Assembly: GCA_964500645.1 (NCBI GenBank)
Contig: CAZCOH010000053.1
Coordinates: 1 to 11,130 of the forward strand
Reading direction: 5' to 3'
Length of the DNA stretch: 11,130 nucleotides
DNA from: CAYFIW01 sp964500645
GTDB lineage: Bacteria; Chloroflexota; Dehalococcoidia; Lucifugimonadales; UBA826
Shown here: positions 1 to 6,389 of the stretch, piece after piece
Position numbering within the stretch: position 1 is the first letter of the stretch
How the letters are laid out: each line of letters begins with the position of its first letter
Position numbers and translations under genes: made by a program
The notes under the pieces: generated by a model
Seen by the model: only the letters and a program-made list of their open reading frames with translations
Database searches by the model: none
What the model was told of the DNA's origin: nothing

Positions 1-85
1 TCTGCGATACGCCTATGGCGATTCTAGCGGATCTAACTGTATCTGCTAACTTTATATAATTGTGTTGTATATTTTTATCGGACAT
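1..85 (-). CDS. XRE-type helix-turn-helix protein, N-terminal fragment (runs off the left edge)
   Basis: An ATG at 85 on the minus strand opens 28 codons with no stop up to the window edge. In-frame stop TAA lies a few codons upstream, so this is the only ATG start in view. The peptide begins MSDKNIQHNYIKLADTVRS and continues ARIAIGVSQ. The pattern L-x3-(V/I)-R-x2-R-x3-G-x-SQ is the usual first helix and turn entry of Cro/CI (XRE) DNA-binding domains, so a transcriptional regulator is likely. No strong Shine-Dalgarno is visible; GAG directly abuts the ATG. Its 5' end faces the enolase/CoA-transferase terminator, so it is transcribed separately. The reading rests on one helix only and the rest of the domain is outside the window. 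Confidence 0.5.
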   Translation of the reverse strand, partial: MSDKNIQHNYIKLADTVRSARIAIGVSQ

Positions 86-239
86 CTCTAGTTTAGTTAA
101 TTAAGGTCATATGTAGTTTCCCTAATTTTACAATATGCAGAAAATATGTTCTGAAAGCCATTGTAATTTTAGAACAGGCGTACTAAACTCTAGCTACAGT
201 TGAATAGCCGCTCCTTAGGCAAGGATAAGTGGCAGAGGG

Positions 240-283
240 AACAAACCCTGGGATTGCTTAAAGTGAGACCCGGGGTTTTGTTT
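240..283 (-). terminator. Hairpin terminator after the enolase-superfamily gene
   Basis: AACAAACCCTGGG (240-252) pairs with CCCGGGGTTTTGTTT (269-283) around a 16-nt loop, with one bulge. The stem lies 9 nt beyond the stop of the minus-strand enolase gene. On the minus strand the right arm ends in GGGTTTGTT, a modest U-rich tail. On the plus strand the tail is GGTTTTGTTT, so it could work in both directions. It is the strongest GC hairpin I see in the window and marks the end of the metabolic operon. Confidence 0.6.
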
Positions 284-291
284 ATCTGTAA

Positions 292-1374
292 TTATTGTTT
301 GGAAAGCTGTCTTACGACGTCCATGTCGAGTTCGATTCCAAGCCCTGGACCATCTGGTATCGACATCATTCCTTCAATAATTTGCAATGGTTCCGACAAT
401 ATTGGGGTATTGTCCCTGATAGAAATTGTTTCAATGTTATATTCCTGTTTGTATGGAACTCCGGGGGTTGCGGCTACAAAATGTGCATGTGCCACGGTGC
501 TGATGGTGGGTTGGGTATTGTGGCATGTAATTGGAATTCCCATAGACTCAGCCATATTTGCTATTTTAATCATGGTAGTGAATCCTGGAGTTTTAACTAT
601 GTCAGGTTGAATAATATCTACCTTGCCTTTGATCATAAGATCTTTGTATTCAAATATGCTGTAAATCATTTCACCTGACGCAATTGGAATCGTCAAAGCA
701 TCTGAGACTTTTGCTAGTCCCTCTAGATCGTAATGTGGCCTAGGCTCCTCATAATGAAAAACACCGAGATCTTCAAGTTTCCTACCGATTTCTATACCAT
801 GATGGACTGAAAAAGCTCCGTTTACATCAACCAAAATTTCTACATCATCTCCTACTGCATTTCTAACTTCAGATACCGTTTCTACAGTCTGATCTGAGGG
901 GTCATCAATTTTTCCTGGCAGAGCGCTATGAAGTTTGTAAGCACTATAGCCTTCTTCAACGAGAGAGTAGGCTCGGTTTGCTTCCTCTAGAGGTGACAAA
1001 TCCCTTTTCATAGAACTAGCATATACTGGCATTTTATCCCTGACTTTGCCCCCTAAAAGGTCGTAGATGGGTAGTCCTTGAGATTTGCCTTTAATGTCCC
1101 ATAGAGCTATGTCTAATCCTGCAATCGCTATCCATACGCTTCCCCCTATTTCTAACGCATTTCCTGCAATTGCCATATCACGAAATCTAGATTCGGTCTT
1201 TGTGGGATCTTTTCCTAAAAGAGCAGGCGTGAGTATGTCATCAATCATGGTCTTGGTTACTGATGGTTGGCGCCGAAAACATTCTCCTATTCCAGTTATG
1301 CCTTCGTCAGTGTGTACAAGGACGAATGGAAAAGCATTTTCTAATACCAAACATTCGATAGAAGTTATTTTCAT
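292..1374 (-). CDS. Mandelate racemase/muconate lactonizing enzyme family protein (enolase superfamily, likely acid-sugar dehydratase or racemase)
   Basis: This is a 360-aa protein, normal length for the family. An N-terminal capping domain (about 1-115, with TDEGITGIGE and the LDIALWDIKGK motif) precedes a beta/alpha barrel. Mg ligands are D183 (VDVNG), E209 (YEEP) and E235 (SGE). The catalytic base side shows K147-L-H149 where many relatives have KxK. On the other face D258 and H285 (CHN) look like the Asp-His dyad, and E311 (KQE) like the final acid of the mandelate racemase subgroup. Such enzymes abstract the proton alpha to a carboxylate and then racemise or dehydrate; the substrate cannot be read here. 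The start is ATG with AGGA 7 nt upstream (1382-1385). It follows the CoA-transferase by 21 bp on the same strand, so they are probably one operon and may act on the same organic acid. Confidence 0.9.
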   Translation of the reverse strand: MKITSIECLVLENAFPFVLVHTDEGITGIGECFRRQPSVTKTMIDDILTPALLGKDPTKTESRFRDMAIAGNALEIGGSVWIAIAGLDIALWDIKGKSQGLPIYDLLGGKVRDKMPVYASSMKRDLSPLEEANRAYSLVEEGYSAYKLHSALPGKIDDPSDQTVETVSEVRNAVGDDVEILVDVNGAFSVHHGIEIGRKLEDLGVFHYEEPRPHYDLEGLAKVSDALTIPIASGEMIYSIFEYKDLMIKGKVDIIQPDIVKTPGFTTMIKIANMAESMGIPITCHNTQPTISTVAHAHFVAATPGVPYKQEYNIETISIRDNTPILSEPLQIIEGMMSIPDGPGLGIELDMDVVRQLSKQ

Positions 1375-1395
1375 TTCATTGTCCTTTATGTGTAT

Positions 1396-3681
1396 CTACC
1401 CAACAATAGACCGAGTATGAAGGTCTAAGATTTGTTTAGAATTCTTTCCAAGTGACCTGAGAATTTCATCTGTGTGCTCCCCGTGATCAGGTGCTGGCAA
1501 TTCCAATTTTCCCGGGGTGCGGGAGAATTGGAATGGAAGTCCAAGTATGGAGATCTCACCGAGGTCGAAAGCAACAGTCTTGGCGAGCAAACCTAGTTTT
1601 TTTGCTTGAGGGTCGCTGTGGACTGATTGAATTGATAGACTCGGCGAACATTTAACATCTGCAGATCTCAGAATGTTTATAGATTCGTCCACTGTTTTGC
1701 TGATAAAGAAAGGTTCCATTTCATTGTTTAGAAATTGGTCAGAAGCTCTCCTTCTAGTAATTTCAGCATATTTTTTAAGTTCTTTTTTGTTTGTGACATC
1801 GCATAACTTATTCCAGTCTTCAGGTTGAACACAGGATAAGAAAATCCATCCATCCTTAGCTTGATATAGCCTATAATCAACTGTTTGCCCTAATTTACCC
1901 AGCCTCGGAGCTTCGTTTTTGCCTTCATAGTCAAAATATTCAAAAGCTTGGTACGCAAAAGCTGAATTCACGAGAGATATTTCAATTCGCTGCCCTTCTC
2001 CTGTTTTTGATCGGTGGTATAAAGCAGAGATCATTCCAAACGCCGAAAGTAGAGCGGATGAATAATCAGAAGCAGCTACTCTCAGAAATACAGGTGAATC
2101 ATCACCTCCTTGATCACGCATTGCCCCACTTTGTGCCTGGATTAGTGGGTCAAATGCGGGTAGGCTACTGGACGGTCCGGAAGAGCCATATCCAGTAACT
2201 GTCGAATATATTATTTGTGGATTGATCTTTTTAAGGTGTTCATAGTCAACTTTTAGCCGTTTGGTTATTCCTCCTCTAAAGTTTTCAGCAACGATGTCCG
2301 ACTCTCTTACCAGTTGATGAAAAATATCTAGGCCCTCTGGCTCTTTTAGATTCAGAATCATTCCCTTTTTACCTTGATTCCAACTTTGAAATCCAGTCGA
2401 GTTTTGCCTAAACCCATCGCCGGCGAAAGACTCGATTTTCAAAACGTCGGCCCCAAGATCCGAAAGAAGCGTGGTTCCGAACGAGCCTGCAATGTAACCA
2501 GTGAGGTCCAATACTTTAATACCTTCCAAGGGATGGGTTTTGGATGTGCCTTTCGGTAATGATATGGATTGCAACGATCTTTTTATTTCTTCGTTGTGCT
2601 TTCCAATAGTTGGGGCAGGACCGCACACTTTAGCAGGTGACCGTGACATGAATATTGGAGGTCCTGGCTGTATAGTTGGACCTAGAACCGGATCTTCTAT
2701 TTCCAGCAATACGTTGTTGTAGGCAACCTGAGGATGACTCTTAAACCATTCTCTGGTTTCCGCGGGTCCACAAGGAATATCGTTTTCATTCAGGAATTTG
2801 AGCCAATGATCTCTTGTATTTGAGGCAAATATTGGCTCCAACACTTCGGATAACAAGTGCCAATTCTCAGCAGCTATTCCCCAAGGTGCTGCAGAAAATC
2901 TGTCGTCTTCTAGAAAATGAAATATTTCCATAGCAATGCATAATTTATTCCAAAAGACATCGTTTCCGCATGCCATGAATATCCAACCGTCACTGCATTC
3001 ATATAGTCGATAGGTTGGTAAACCTCCTGACGCGCTGGCAGGTCTTTTCCGCGGCGCAGGTAAATTTTCACCAGTAATGAAAGAGGTAGACTGAATTGCA
3101 GCGGACCCGGAATACAAAGGGACGACTACTTTTTGGCCTAAACCACTTTGTTCTCGTTCTAGAATAGCAGCAGCAATCGCAAGGCAAGCAGTAAAAGCCG
3201 TTCCATATGAAACTAAAGGTAATCTAACAAATAGCGGTGTTCCAGTTTCCCCTCCTTGCCCTTCATGTATACCTGTGAAAGCGGCAACTGTTCCATCATC
3301 TCCTGGGATATCTGCCATAGGGCCAGAGTCACCATATGGTGGTATCGAGCAATAGATTAAGGATTCATTAATATTAGAAATACTGTCATAGTCCATGAAG
3401 GCCGATTTTGCTTCTTTGACAAGCCATGTATGTATTAATAAATCAGAGGACTTAACAAGCTCCCTTAAAAACTTTGATCCTTTTTCAGACGTTAGCTCTA
3501 GAGTTATGGACTTTTTGCCCCTGTTGAATAGACGATCTTCTGGATCAATGGATACCTTGTCTTCCAGATGATCAACGCGTATGACCTCGGCGCCCAGATC
3601 CGACATAATCATCGCCGCGTATTTGCCGGATTTATCTCGACTAAAATCTAGGATTCTCAAACCCGTAAATGGACCTGTCAA
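1396..3681 (-). CDS. Tandem double-domain class III CoA-transferase (CaiB/BaiF family)
   Basis: At 761 aa this is twice the usual 380-400 aa, and the two halves are homologous. GLRILDF (7-13) and SDLGAEVI (27-34) match GIKVLDL (387-393) and SDLGADVL (407-414). YRLYECSDGWIF (224-235) matches YRLYQAKDGWIF (603-614), both followed by WNKLC. Class III transferases move CoA between carboxylic acids through an aspartyl-CoA thioester. The C-terminal half keeps the candidate Asp (D539 in VAASDY). The N-terminal half has Ser at the aligned place (S158 in LPLVSY), so it is probably non-catalytic and fills the partner role in the interlocked fold. Fused two-domain members exist, for example the DMSP enzyme DddD, but I see no proof of that substrate. 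The start is TTG at 3681, chosen for a GGAGG 6 nt upstream (3688-3692). It is probably co-transcribed with the enolase gene 21 bp downstream. Confidence 0.9.
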   Translation of the reverse strand: MTGPFTGLRILDFSRDKSGKYAAMIMSDLGAEVIRVDHLEDKVSIDPEDRLFNRGKKSITLELTSEKGSKFLRELVKSSDLLIHTWLVKEAKSAFMDYDSISNINESLIYCSIPPYGDSGPMADIPGDDGTVAAFTGIHEGQGGETGTPLFVRLPLVSYGTAFTACLAIAAAILEREQSGLGQKVVVPLYSGSAAIQSTSFITGENLPAPRKRPASASGGLPTYRLYECSDGWIFMACGNDVFWNKLCIAMEIFHFLEDDRFSAAPWGIAAENWHLLSEVLEPIFASNTRDHWLKFLNENDIPCGPAETREWFKSHPQVAYNNVLLEIEDPVLGPTIQPGPPIFMSRSPAKVCGPAPTIGKHNEEIKRSLQSISLPKGTSKTHPLEGIKVLDLTGYIAGSFGTTLLSDLGADVLKIESFAGDGFRQNSTGFQSWNQGKKGMILNLKEPEGLDIFHQLVRESDIVAENFRGGITKRLKVDYEHLKKINPQIIYSTVTGYGSSGPSSSLPAFDPLIQAQSGAMRDQGGDDSPVFLRVAASDYSSALLSAFGMISALYHRSKTGEGQRIEISLVNSAFAYQAFEYFDYEGKNEAPRLGKLGQTVDYRLYQAKDGWIFLSCVQPEDWNKLCDVTNKKELKKYAEITRRRASDQFLNNEMEPFFISKTVDESINILRSADVKCSPSLSIQSVHSDPQAKKLGLLAKTVAFDLGEISILGLPFQFSRTPGKLELPAPDHGEHTDEILRSLGKNSKQILDLHTRSIVG

Positions 3682-3712
3682 TGCAGTCCTCCGATAAAGT
3701 GATTAGGTAATT

Positions 3713-3772
3713 ATGCTTATTGGCAATGTGCTTCTCAAGTTGTAATGGCACATATGTGTAAGATGCTTATTG
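3713..3772. promoter_or_regulatory. Candidate operator upstream of the CoA-transferase: 10-bp direct repeat around a palindrome
   Basis: The 99-bp gap between family member A and the CoA-transferase holds ATGCTTATTG twice (3713-3722 and 3763-3772, 50 bp apart). Between them lies a perfect 10-bp palindrome, CACATATGTG (3749-3758). On the minus strand the downstream repeat is followed by TAATTA, a possible -10, about 25 nt before the ribosome binding site. The arrangement looks like an operator/promoter for the CoA-transferase-enolase pair; the regulator is unknown. Confidence 0.4.
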
Positions 3773-3780
3773 TCTATCAC

Positions 3781-4287
3781 TTAGGAATGCCATTTTGTGT
3801 CTTCAGTAGAGCGTGTGTTTTTCCAGTTAAGTTGGTCCGATAGCAAAGCATATTTCTCTTCTTCTGCATCTTTTGAGGACTTTTCTATGAGAATTTTCCA
3901 AAAAAAAGCTATGTCGTCGTGAGGAGTTAAATTCGCACCATCTGTTAAATACCAATTTCGCCAAATCCATTTAACTAAACGGCCTGTAGCTCTTTTACCA
4001 GTTAATTCAAAATACTCTGATTCTAGATAGGTGATCAATTTACCTTCTTGCCAGGGTATGTCATAAGAATCTAGAAACTTCCAATGAAAAATTGAATCTT
4101 GTAACTTTTCACTTTTACTTAGACCTTCGTATTCCCTTAACCATCTATTTTGAGTGGCTATGCTAACTGATTCATGTCCGTATGTTGCGACAATTATTTC
4201 ATGTATTTCTTGTCGTGTTTTATTGTTTTCCATCCACAGTGTCAGAATTTTTTCCATTTGCTTAAAGTTTTTCTTAACGTTTGGCAA
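3781..4287 (-). CDS. Paralogous HTH-like small protein, member A (W-x3-F-LPxSE / GIPW / TGR / WxWR family)
   Basis: This is a 168-aa protein of no named family that I recognise, one of four relatives in this window. Residues about 8-50 form predicted helices with an HTH-like pattern (EKILTLWMENNKTRQEI, then TYGHESVSIATQNRWL). The family core runs from W49 to R110: L56, SE at 59-60, D64, F67, DIPW at 76-79, TGR at 101-103 and KWIWR at 106-110. The C-terminus is charged and shares nothing obvious with the others. It starts at TTG (4287) with AAGGTG 5 nt upstream. It lies 99 bp upstream of the CoA-transferase on the same strand, so it could be that operon's local regulator. DNA binding is inferred from the HTH-like region; a transposase- or terminase-derived protein is an alternative. 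Confidence 0.7.
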   Translation of the reverse strand: MPNVKKNFKQMEKILTLWMENNKTRQEIHEIIVATYGHESVSIATQNRWLREYEGLSKSEKLQDSIFHWKFLDSYDIPWQEGKLITYLESEYFELTGKRATGRLVKWIWRNWYLTDGANLTPHDDIAFFWKILIEKSSKDAEEEKYALLSDQLNWKNTRSTEDTKWHS

Positions 4288-4493
4288 TCTGTCACCTTGT
4301 AAAAATAAAACCCAGAAATATAAAATTATTATTATGAAATCTATGAATCATATTAAATCATTTTCAGATTTTGGTGTTGGAATGACCTAAAATTGGATAA
4401 AAAGCTAAAATAATAGGTGTGTTCTTTGTCTATACCGATACAAGGATGCTAAGAATCAATAAAATTTCGAATTATTTCCGCCTGTGCGCATAT

Positions 4494-4521
4494 TTGAAAT
4501 TGAATTCTAAATTAATACAAT
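4494..4521 (+). promoter_or_regulatory. Sigma-70-like promoter of the lipoprotein gene, possibly leaderless
   Basis: TTGAAA (4494-4499) and TACAAT (4516-4521) are separated by 16 bp. The predicted transcription start, 7-8 nt after the -10, coincides with the ATG at 4529. No Shine-Dalgarno precedes that ATG (the sequence is ATTCACGGC). The transcript would therefore begin at or next to its start codon. Confidence 0.5.
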
Positions 4522-4528
4522 TCACGGC

Positions 4529-5014
4529 ATGAAATATCTAACATTTACTTTGTTTTTACTCTTTGCGATTGGTTGTGGTGGGGCCATGTATAACGATACG
4601 GTGAGTGTCAAAGATGAATTAGTGTCTTTTGATTTTCGTGACTGCAAGACTTTCGATGACTTAACTCCAGATACGAAGGCTAGGGTAATGGGTACACACT
4701 TGTTCTCCTCTAACTTAGAGGGCGACTATGAAGTTTGTGCGGTTGACGAAGGATATCATCTAGGTATTTATGTTATTGGTCGAAATTTTGAATCCTATTG
4801 CGACCAAAACGAAAGCTGTCTTGAGGCGAGAAAATCTCATGAAGATCACGAAAAGAACTATCCGTCACTACCAAAAGGGATACACGTATCCAAAGAAAAT
4901 GTTTTCATTATATTTAACGTCGGTATTTATCCAAAATGGTCTGCCACTAAGGTAACCAGAGACGAAATCATCGAGATATTTAGAAAAGACTTCAGCCCTG
5001 ATGTGATTCGTTAG
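4529..5014 (+). CDS. Small hypothetical lipoprotein
   Basis: The protein is 161 aa. The N-terminus MKYLTFTLFLLFAIGC is a short, Lys-containing hydrophobic signal peptide ending in a lipobox-like AIGC, so C16 would be the lipidated residue and the mature protein would be anchored outside the membrane. Position -3 is Ala rather than the usual Leu. The mature part is acidic and soluble-looking, with four further cysteines (in DCKTF, EVCAV, and two in YCDQNESC) that could form disulfides. I do not recognise a domain. It is flanked by divergent family member A on the left and member B on the right, each with its own intergenic gap, so it appears to be a single-gene unit. No terminator is evident in the 198 bp that follow. 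Confidence 0.75.
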   Translation: MKYLTFTLFLLFAIGCGGAMYNDTVSVKDELVSFDFRDCKTFDDLTPDTKARVMGTHLFSSNLEGDYEVCAVDEGYHLGIYVIGRNFESYCDQNESCLEARKSHEDHEKNYPSLPKGIHVSKENVFIIFNVGIYPKWSATKVTRDEIIEIFRKDFSPDVIR

Positions 5015-5109
5015 CTTAAATCCCAGAATTTCGAATTATGTCTAACCTGAGTATTCACTTTCAAGGTGCCATAGTTTTCAGGGGCGTGTCAATTTGTAAA
5101 TCTATAAAC

Positions 5110-5168
5110 CCGACATTAGAATTCTAGCAAAATATTTATTAATATTAGAAAAACCGACATAATATAAT
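5110..5168 (+). promoter_or_regulatory. Candidate promoter/operator of family member B
   Basis: A perfect TATAAT (5163-5168) lies 45 bp before the GTG start of member B. CCGACAT occurs twice upstream (5110-5116 and 5154-5160), exactly 44 bp apart, which is about four helical turns. ATTAGAA is also repeated (5115-5121 and 5144-5150). No good -35 is seen at the ideal distance. The repeats may be operator half-sites, but they are short and the region is AT-rich. Confidence 0.35.
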
Positions 5169-5212
5169 GAGTGCTATACACGTATTAATAAGCTATTTCA
5201 TGGAGGTCTGTA

Positions 5213-5725
5213 GTGACTACTAGCGTTAGGCCAGTTAGAAATAGGCCGGTTTTCTTGTCTGCTTATAAGAAATGGTGCAATGGCAAACGGCAAACCGAGA
5301 TTGTTGAAGAATCAGGAGTGACTTCAAGGACTGTTGAGAGATGGGTTTCACAGTTCAAGGAATTACCCAAATCAGAATTGGATAAAGATAGGAAATTTCT
5401 AACTTTAAAAATGCACATATCTGGCATTTCTTGGAGAGACGCTGATGATTTGATGGATTGGGCAGAGAAGTTCTCAATAGAACACAATGAATATCCAACG
5501 AGCCGGCAGACTATATGGTTCTGGAGATTGTCTAAGTTGAAGAGAGGTTGGAATCATTTGAGGGTTCCTTTGGTTAGTAGGATAGAAACGCATGAATTAG
5601 AAACGTTACTCAATCAGCCAACTACAGAAACTGAGGAAGAGCTATCACAGGCAATAAGAAGTTTTCAGCGGGGAGCAAGGACATTACCCACACCAGGAAC
5701 AAGAAGGGAGCATGCACCAAGATGA
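5213..5725 (+). CDS. Paralogous HTH-like small protein, member B
   Basis: This 170-aa protein is the second of the four-member family. Its N-terminal region (about 13-45) is a compact HTH-like segment: FLSAYKKWCNGKRQTEI, then SGVTSRTVERW, four residues shorter than the other members before W44. The core has the same ungapped spacing as the others: W44, F48, LPKSE 51-55, D59, F62, GISW 71-74, PTSR 95-98 and IWFWR 101-105. Its C-terminal part (ETHELETLLNQ then TTETEEEL) resembles member C's. The final 20 residues are Arg/Pro-rich. The start is GTG with GGAGG 6 nt upstream (5202-5206). The stop overlaps the next frame's start as ATGA, suggesting translational coupling with a mini XRE-HTH protein. 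Sequence-specific DNA binding is inferred, not shown. Confidence 0.75.
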   Translation: MTTSVRPVRNRPVFLSAYKKWCNGKRQTEIVEESGVTSRTVERWVSQFKELPKSELDKDRKFLTLKMHISGISWRDADDLMDWAEKFSIEHNEYPTSRQTIWFWRLSKLKRGWNHLRVPLVSRIETHELETLLNQPTTETEEELSQAIRSFQRGARTLPTPGTRREHAPR

Positions 5726-6045
5726 GTCTTAGAAAACAAGCAAAGATATTAGGAATAAGTGCGCCTTACTTAAGTCAGATGATTAACGGTAAGCGCCCAT
5801 GGAATTTGGAAGTCAAGGTAAGGTATGAAGAGCTAGTTGCAAACACTTTTATTCAAACCCAACATTCCAGCACCAACACCCCAACTAATTCCTTACATGC
5901 TACATTAGCTTCTACAGGCACGAAAAACGTGTATAATGTTGCCTCCCATTTGCGTGGGGCTGTAGCTCATCTGGGAGAGCGCTTCAATGGCATTGAAGAG
6001 GTAGGGAGTTCGATCCTCCCCAGCTCCACCATCTATCAGTATTAG
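5722..6045 (+). CDS. Mini XRE-like HTH frame running into tRNA-Ala (possibly degraded)
   Basis: The ATG overlaps the stop of member B by 4 nt (ATGA), with AAGGGAG 11 nt upstream (5704-5710). Residues 2-44 look like a Cro/CI HTH: RKQAKILGISAPYLSQMING then KRPW, with a conserved RYEELVANTF after it. From about residue 45 the sequence is low complexity (Thr/Ser/Asn-rich). From residue 79 the frame is simply a translation of the tRNA-Ala gene and ends 14 nt after it. A functional protein encoded by a tRNA gene is improbable, so either only the N-terminal domain mattered once, or this is a gene truncated at the tRNA. A homologous clipped copy lies on the opposite strand just past the tRNA. The domain is convincing; intactness is doubtful. 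Confidence 0.5.
   Translation: MSLRKQAKILGISAPYLSQMINGKRPWNLEVKVRYEELVANTFIQTQHSSTNTPTNSLHATLASTGTKNVYNVASHLRGAVAHLGERFNGIEEVGSSILPSSTIYQY
5932..5937 (+). promoter_or_regulatory. Likely -10 element of the tRNA-Ala promoter
   Basis: A perfect TATAAT ends 18 nt before the mature tRNA 5' end, which fits a short leader. It is preceded directly by the small inverted repeat CACG-AAAAA-CGTG (5919-5931). No consensus -35 is visible. The element lies inside the reading frame of the mini HTH, another sign that the frame's 3' part is not selected as protein. Confidence 0.45.
5956..6031 (+). tRNA. tRNA-Ala (anticodon GGC)
   Basis: The full cloverleaf can be drawn. The acceptor stem GGGGCTG (5956-5962) pairs with CAGCTCC (6021-6027), with one G-T wobble. 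The D arm is GCTC/GAGC. The anticodon stem CTTCA/TGAAG encloses the 7-nt loop ATGGCAT with anticodon GGC at 5989-5991. The T arm is GGGAG-TTCGATC-CTCCC. Discriminator A6028 is followed by an encoded CCA (6029-6031). It is flanked on both sides by related mini-HTH coding fragments that point toward it, a setting typical of tRNA genes used as integration sites. No second copy of its 3' end is seen in the window. Confidence 0.96.
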
Positions 6046-6220
6046 TAACAATTTCCTTATTCTTAATGCTTCTGATATTGAGTTGATTTTCTTTCTTGTT
6101 TACAAAAGTGTTTACAAGGGGTTCGTATCTTTCCTTTAAATCAGCCCTCCATCGTCTCTTCCCATTTATTAATAGACTCAGGTAGGCAGGGGATATTTCC
6201 ATCGCTTTATAAATTTGGCC
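5984..6220 (-). pseudogene. Clipped second copy of the mini XRE-like HTH, facing the tRNA from the right
   Basis: On the minus strand, 6220 down to about 6095 encodes ISPAYLSLLINGKRRW followed by KERYEPLVNTFVN. This matches the plus-strand mini HTH (ISAPYLSQMINGKRPW then RYEELVANTF) at about 20 of 31 aligned residues. Homology continues a few codons upstream of the only ATG (6202), where an in-frame TAG (6221-6223) interrupts it, so the N-terminal helix is cut. Downstream the frame enters the antisense strand of tRNA-Ala (peptide WWSWGGSNSLP) and stops at 5984-5986 inside the tRNA. There is no ribosome binding site. I read it as a decayed copy, inverted relative to the first and diverged in DNA sequence, so the duplication is old. 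Confidence 0.55.
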
Positions 6221-6294
6221 CTATTAACATGAAAATTAACAATCTCAATATCGTAAAAATTATGCTTTTTTAAAAGGGTTAAGTTACAGATATA

Positions 6295-6300
6295 TATAAT
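6295..6300 (+). promoter_or_regulatory. Possible -10 element for the ADP-ribosylglycohydrolase gene
   Basis: A perfect TATAAT lies in an AT-rich run about 90 bp before the chosen start. No matching -35 is evident at 16-18 bp. The call rests on this hexamer alone. Confidence 0.25.
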
Positions 6301-6389
6301 CAAAATATTGCGTGGTAATTGCAACCTATATAGGTACAGTCAAAAGATGGGCCGATTTTGATAACGTTCGTAAATAAATGGAGTTAGAT

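Noticed and set aside
200..678. Plus-strand open frames of 127-136 codons over the 3' end of the enolase gene
   Set aside because: They are antisense to a convincing enolase-superfamily gene, have no ribosome binding site or domain, and cover its terminator.
1085..1420. Plus-strand 111-codon frame opposite the enolase N-terminus
   Set aside because: Antisense shadow of a gene with full motifs; no start signal and no recognisable protein features.
1396..3681. Naming the CoA-transferase DddD (DMSP cleavage)
   Set aside because: The two-domain layout fits, but I cannot check substrate residues and no DMSP-related neighbour is present.
4335..4390. Short plus-strand peptide of 18 codons between member A and the lipoprotein gene
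   Set aside because: No Shine-Dalgarno, AT-rich DNA, and no similarity to anything; such frames are expected by chance.
5984..6031. Peptides ending in tRNA-derived sequence, such as WGGSNSLP
   Set aside because: They are translations of a tRNA gene and its antisense strand, a well-known source of spurious protein tails.
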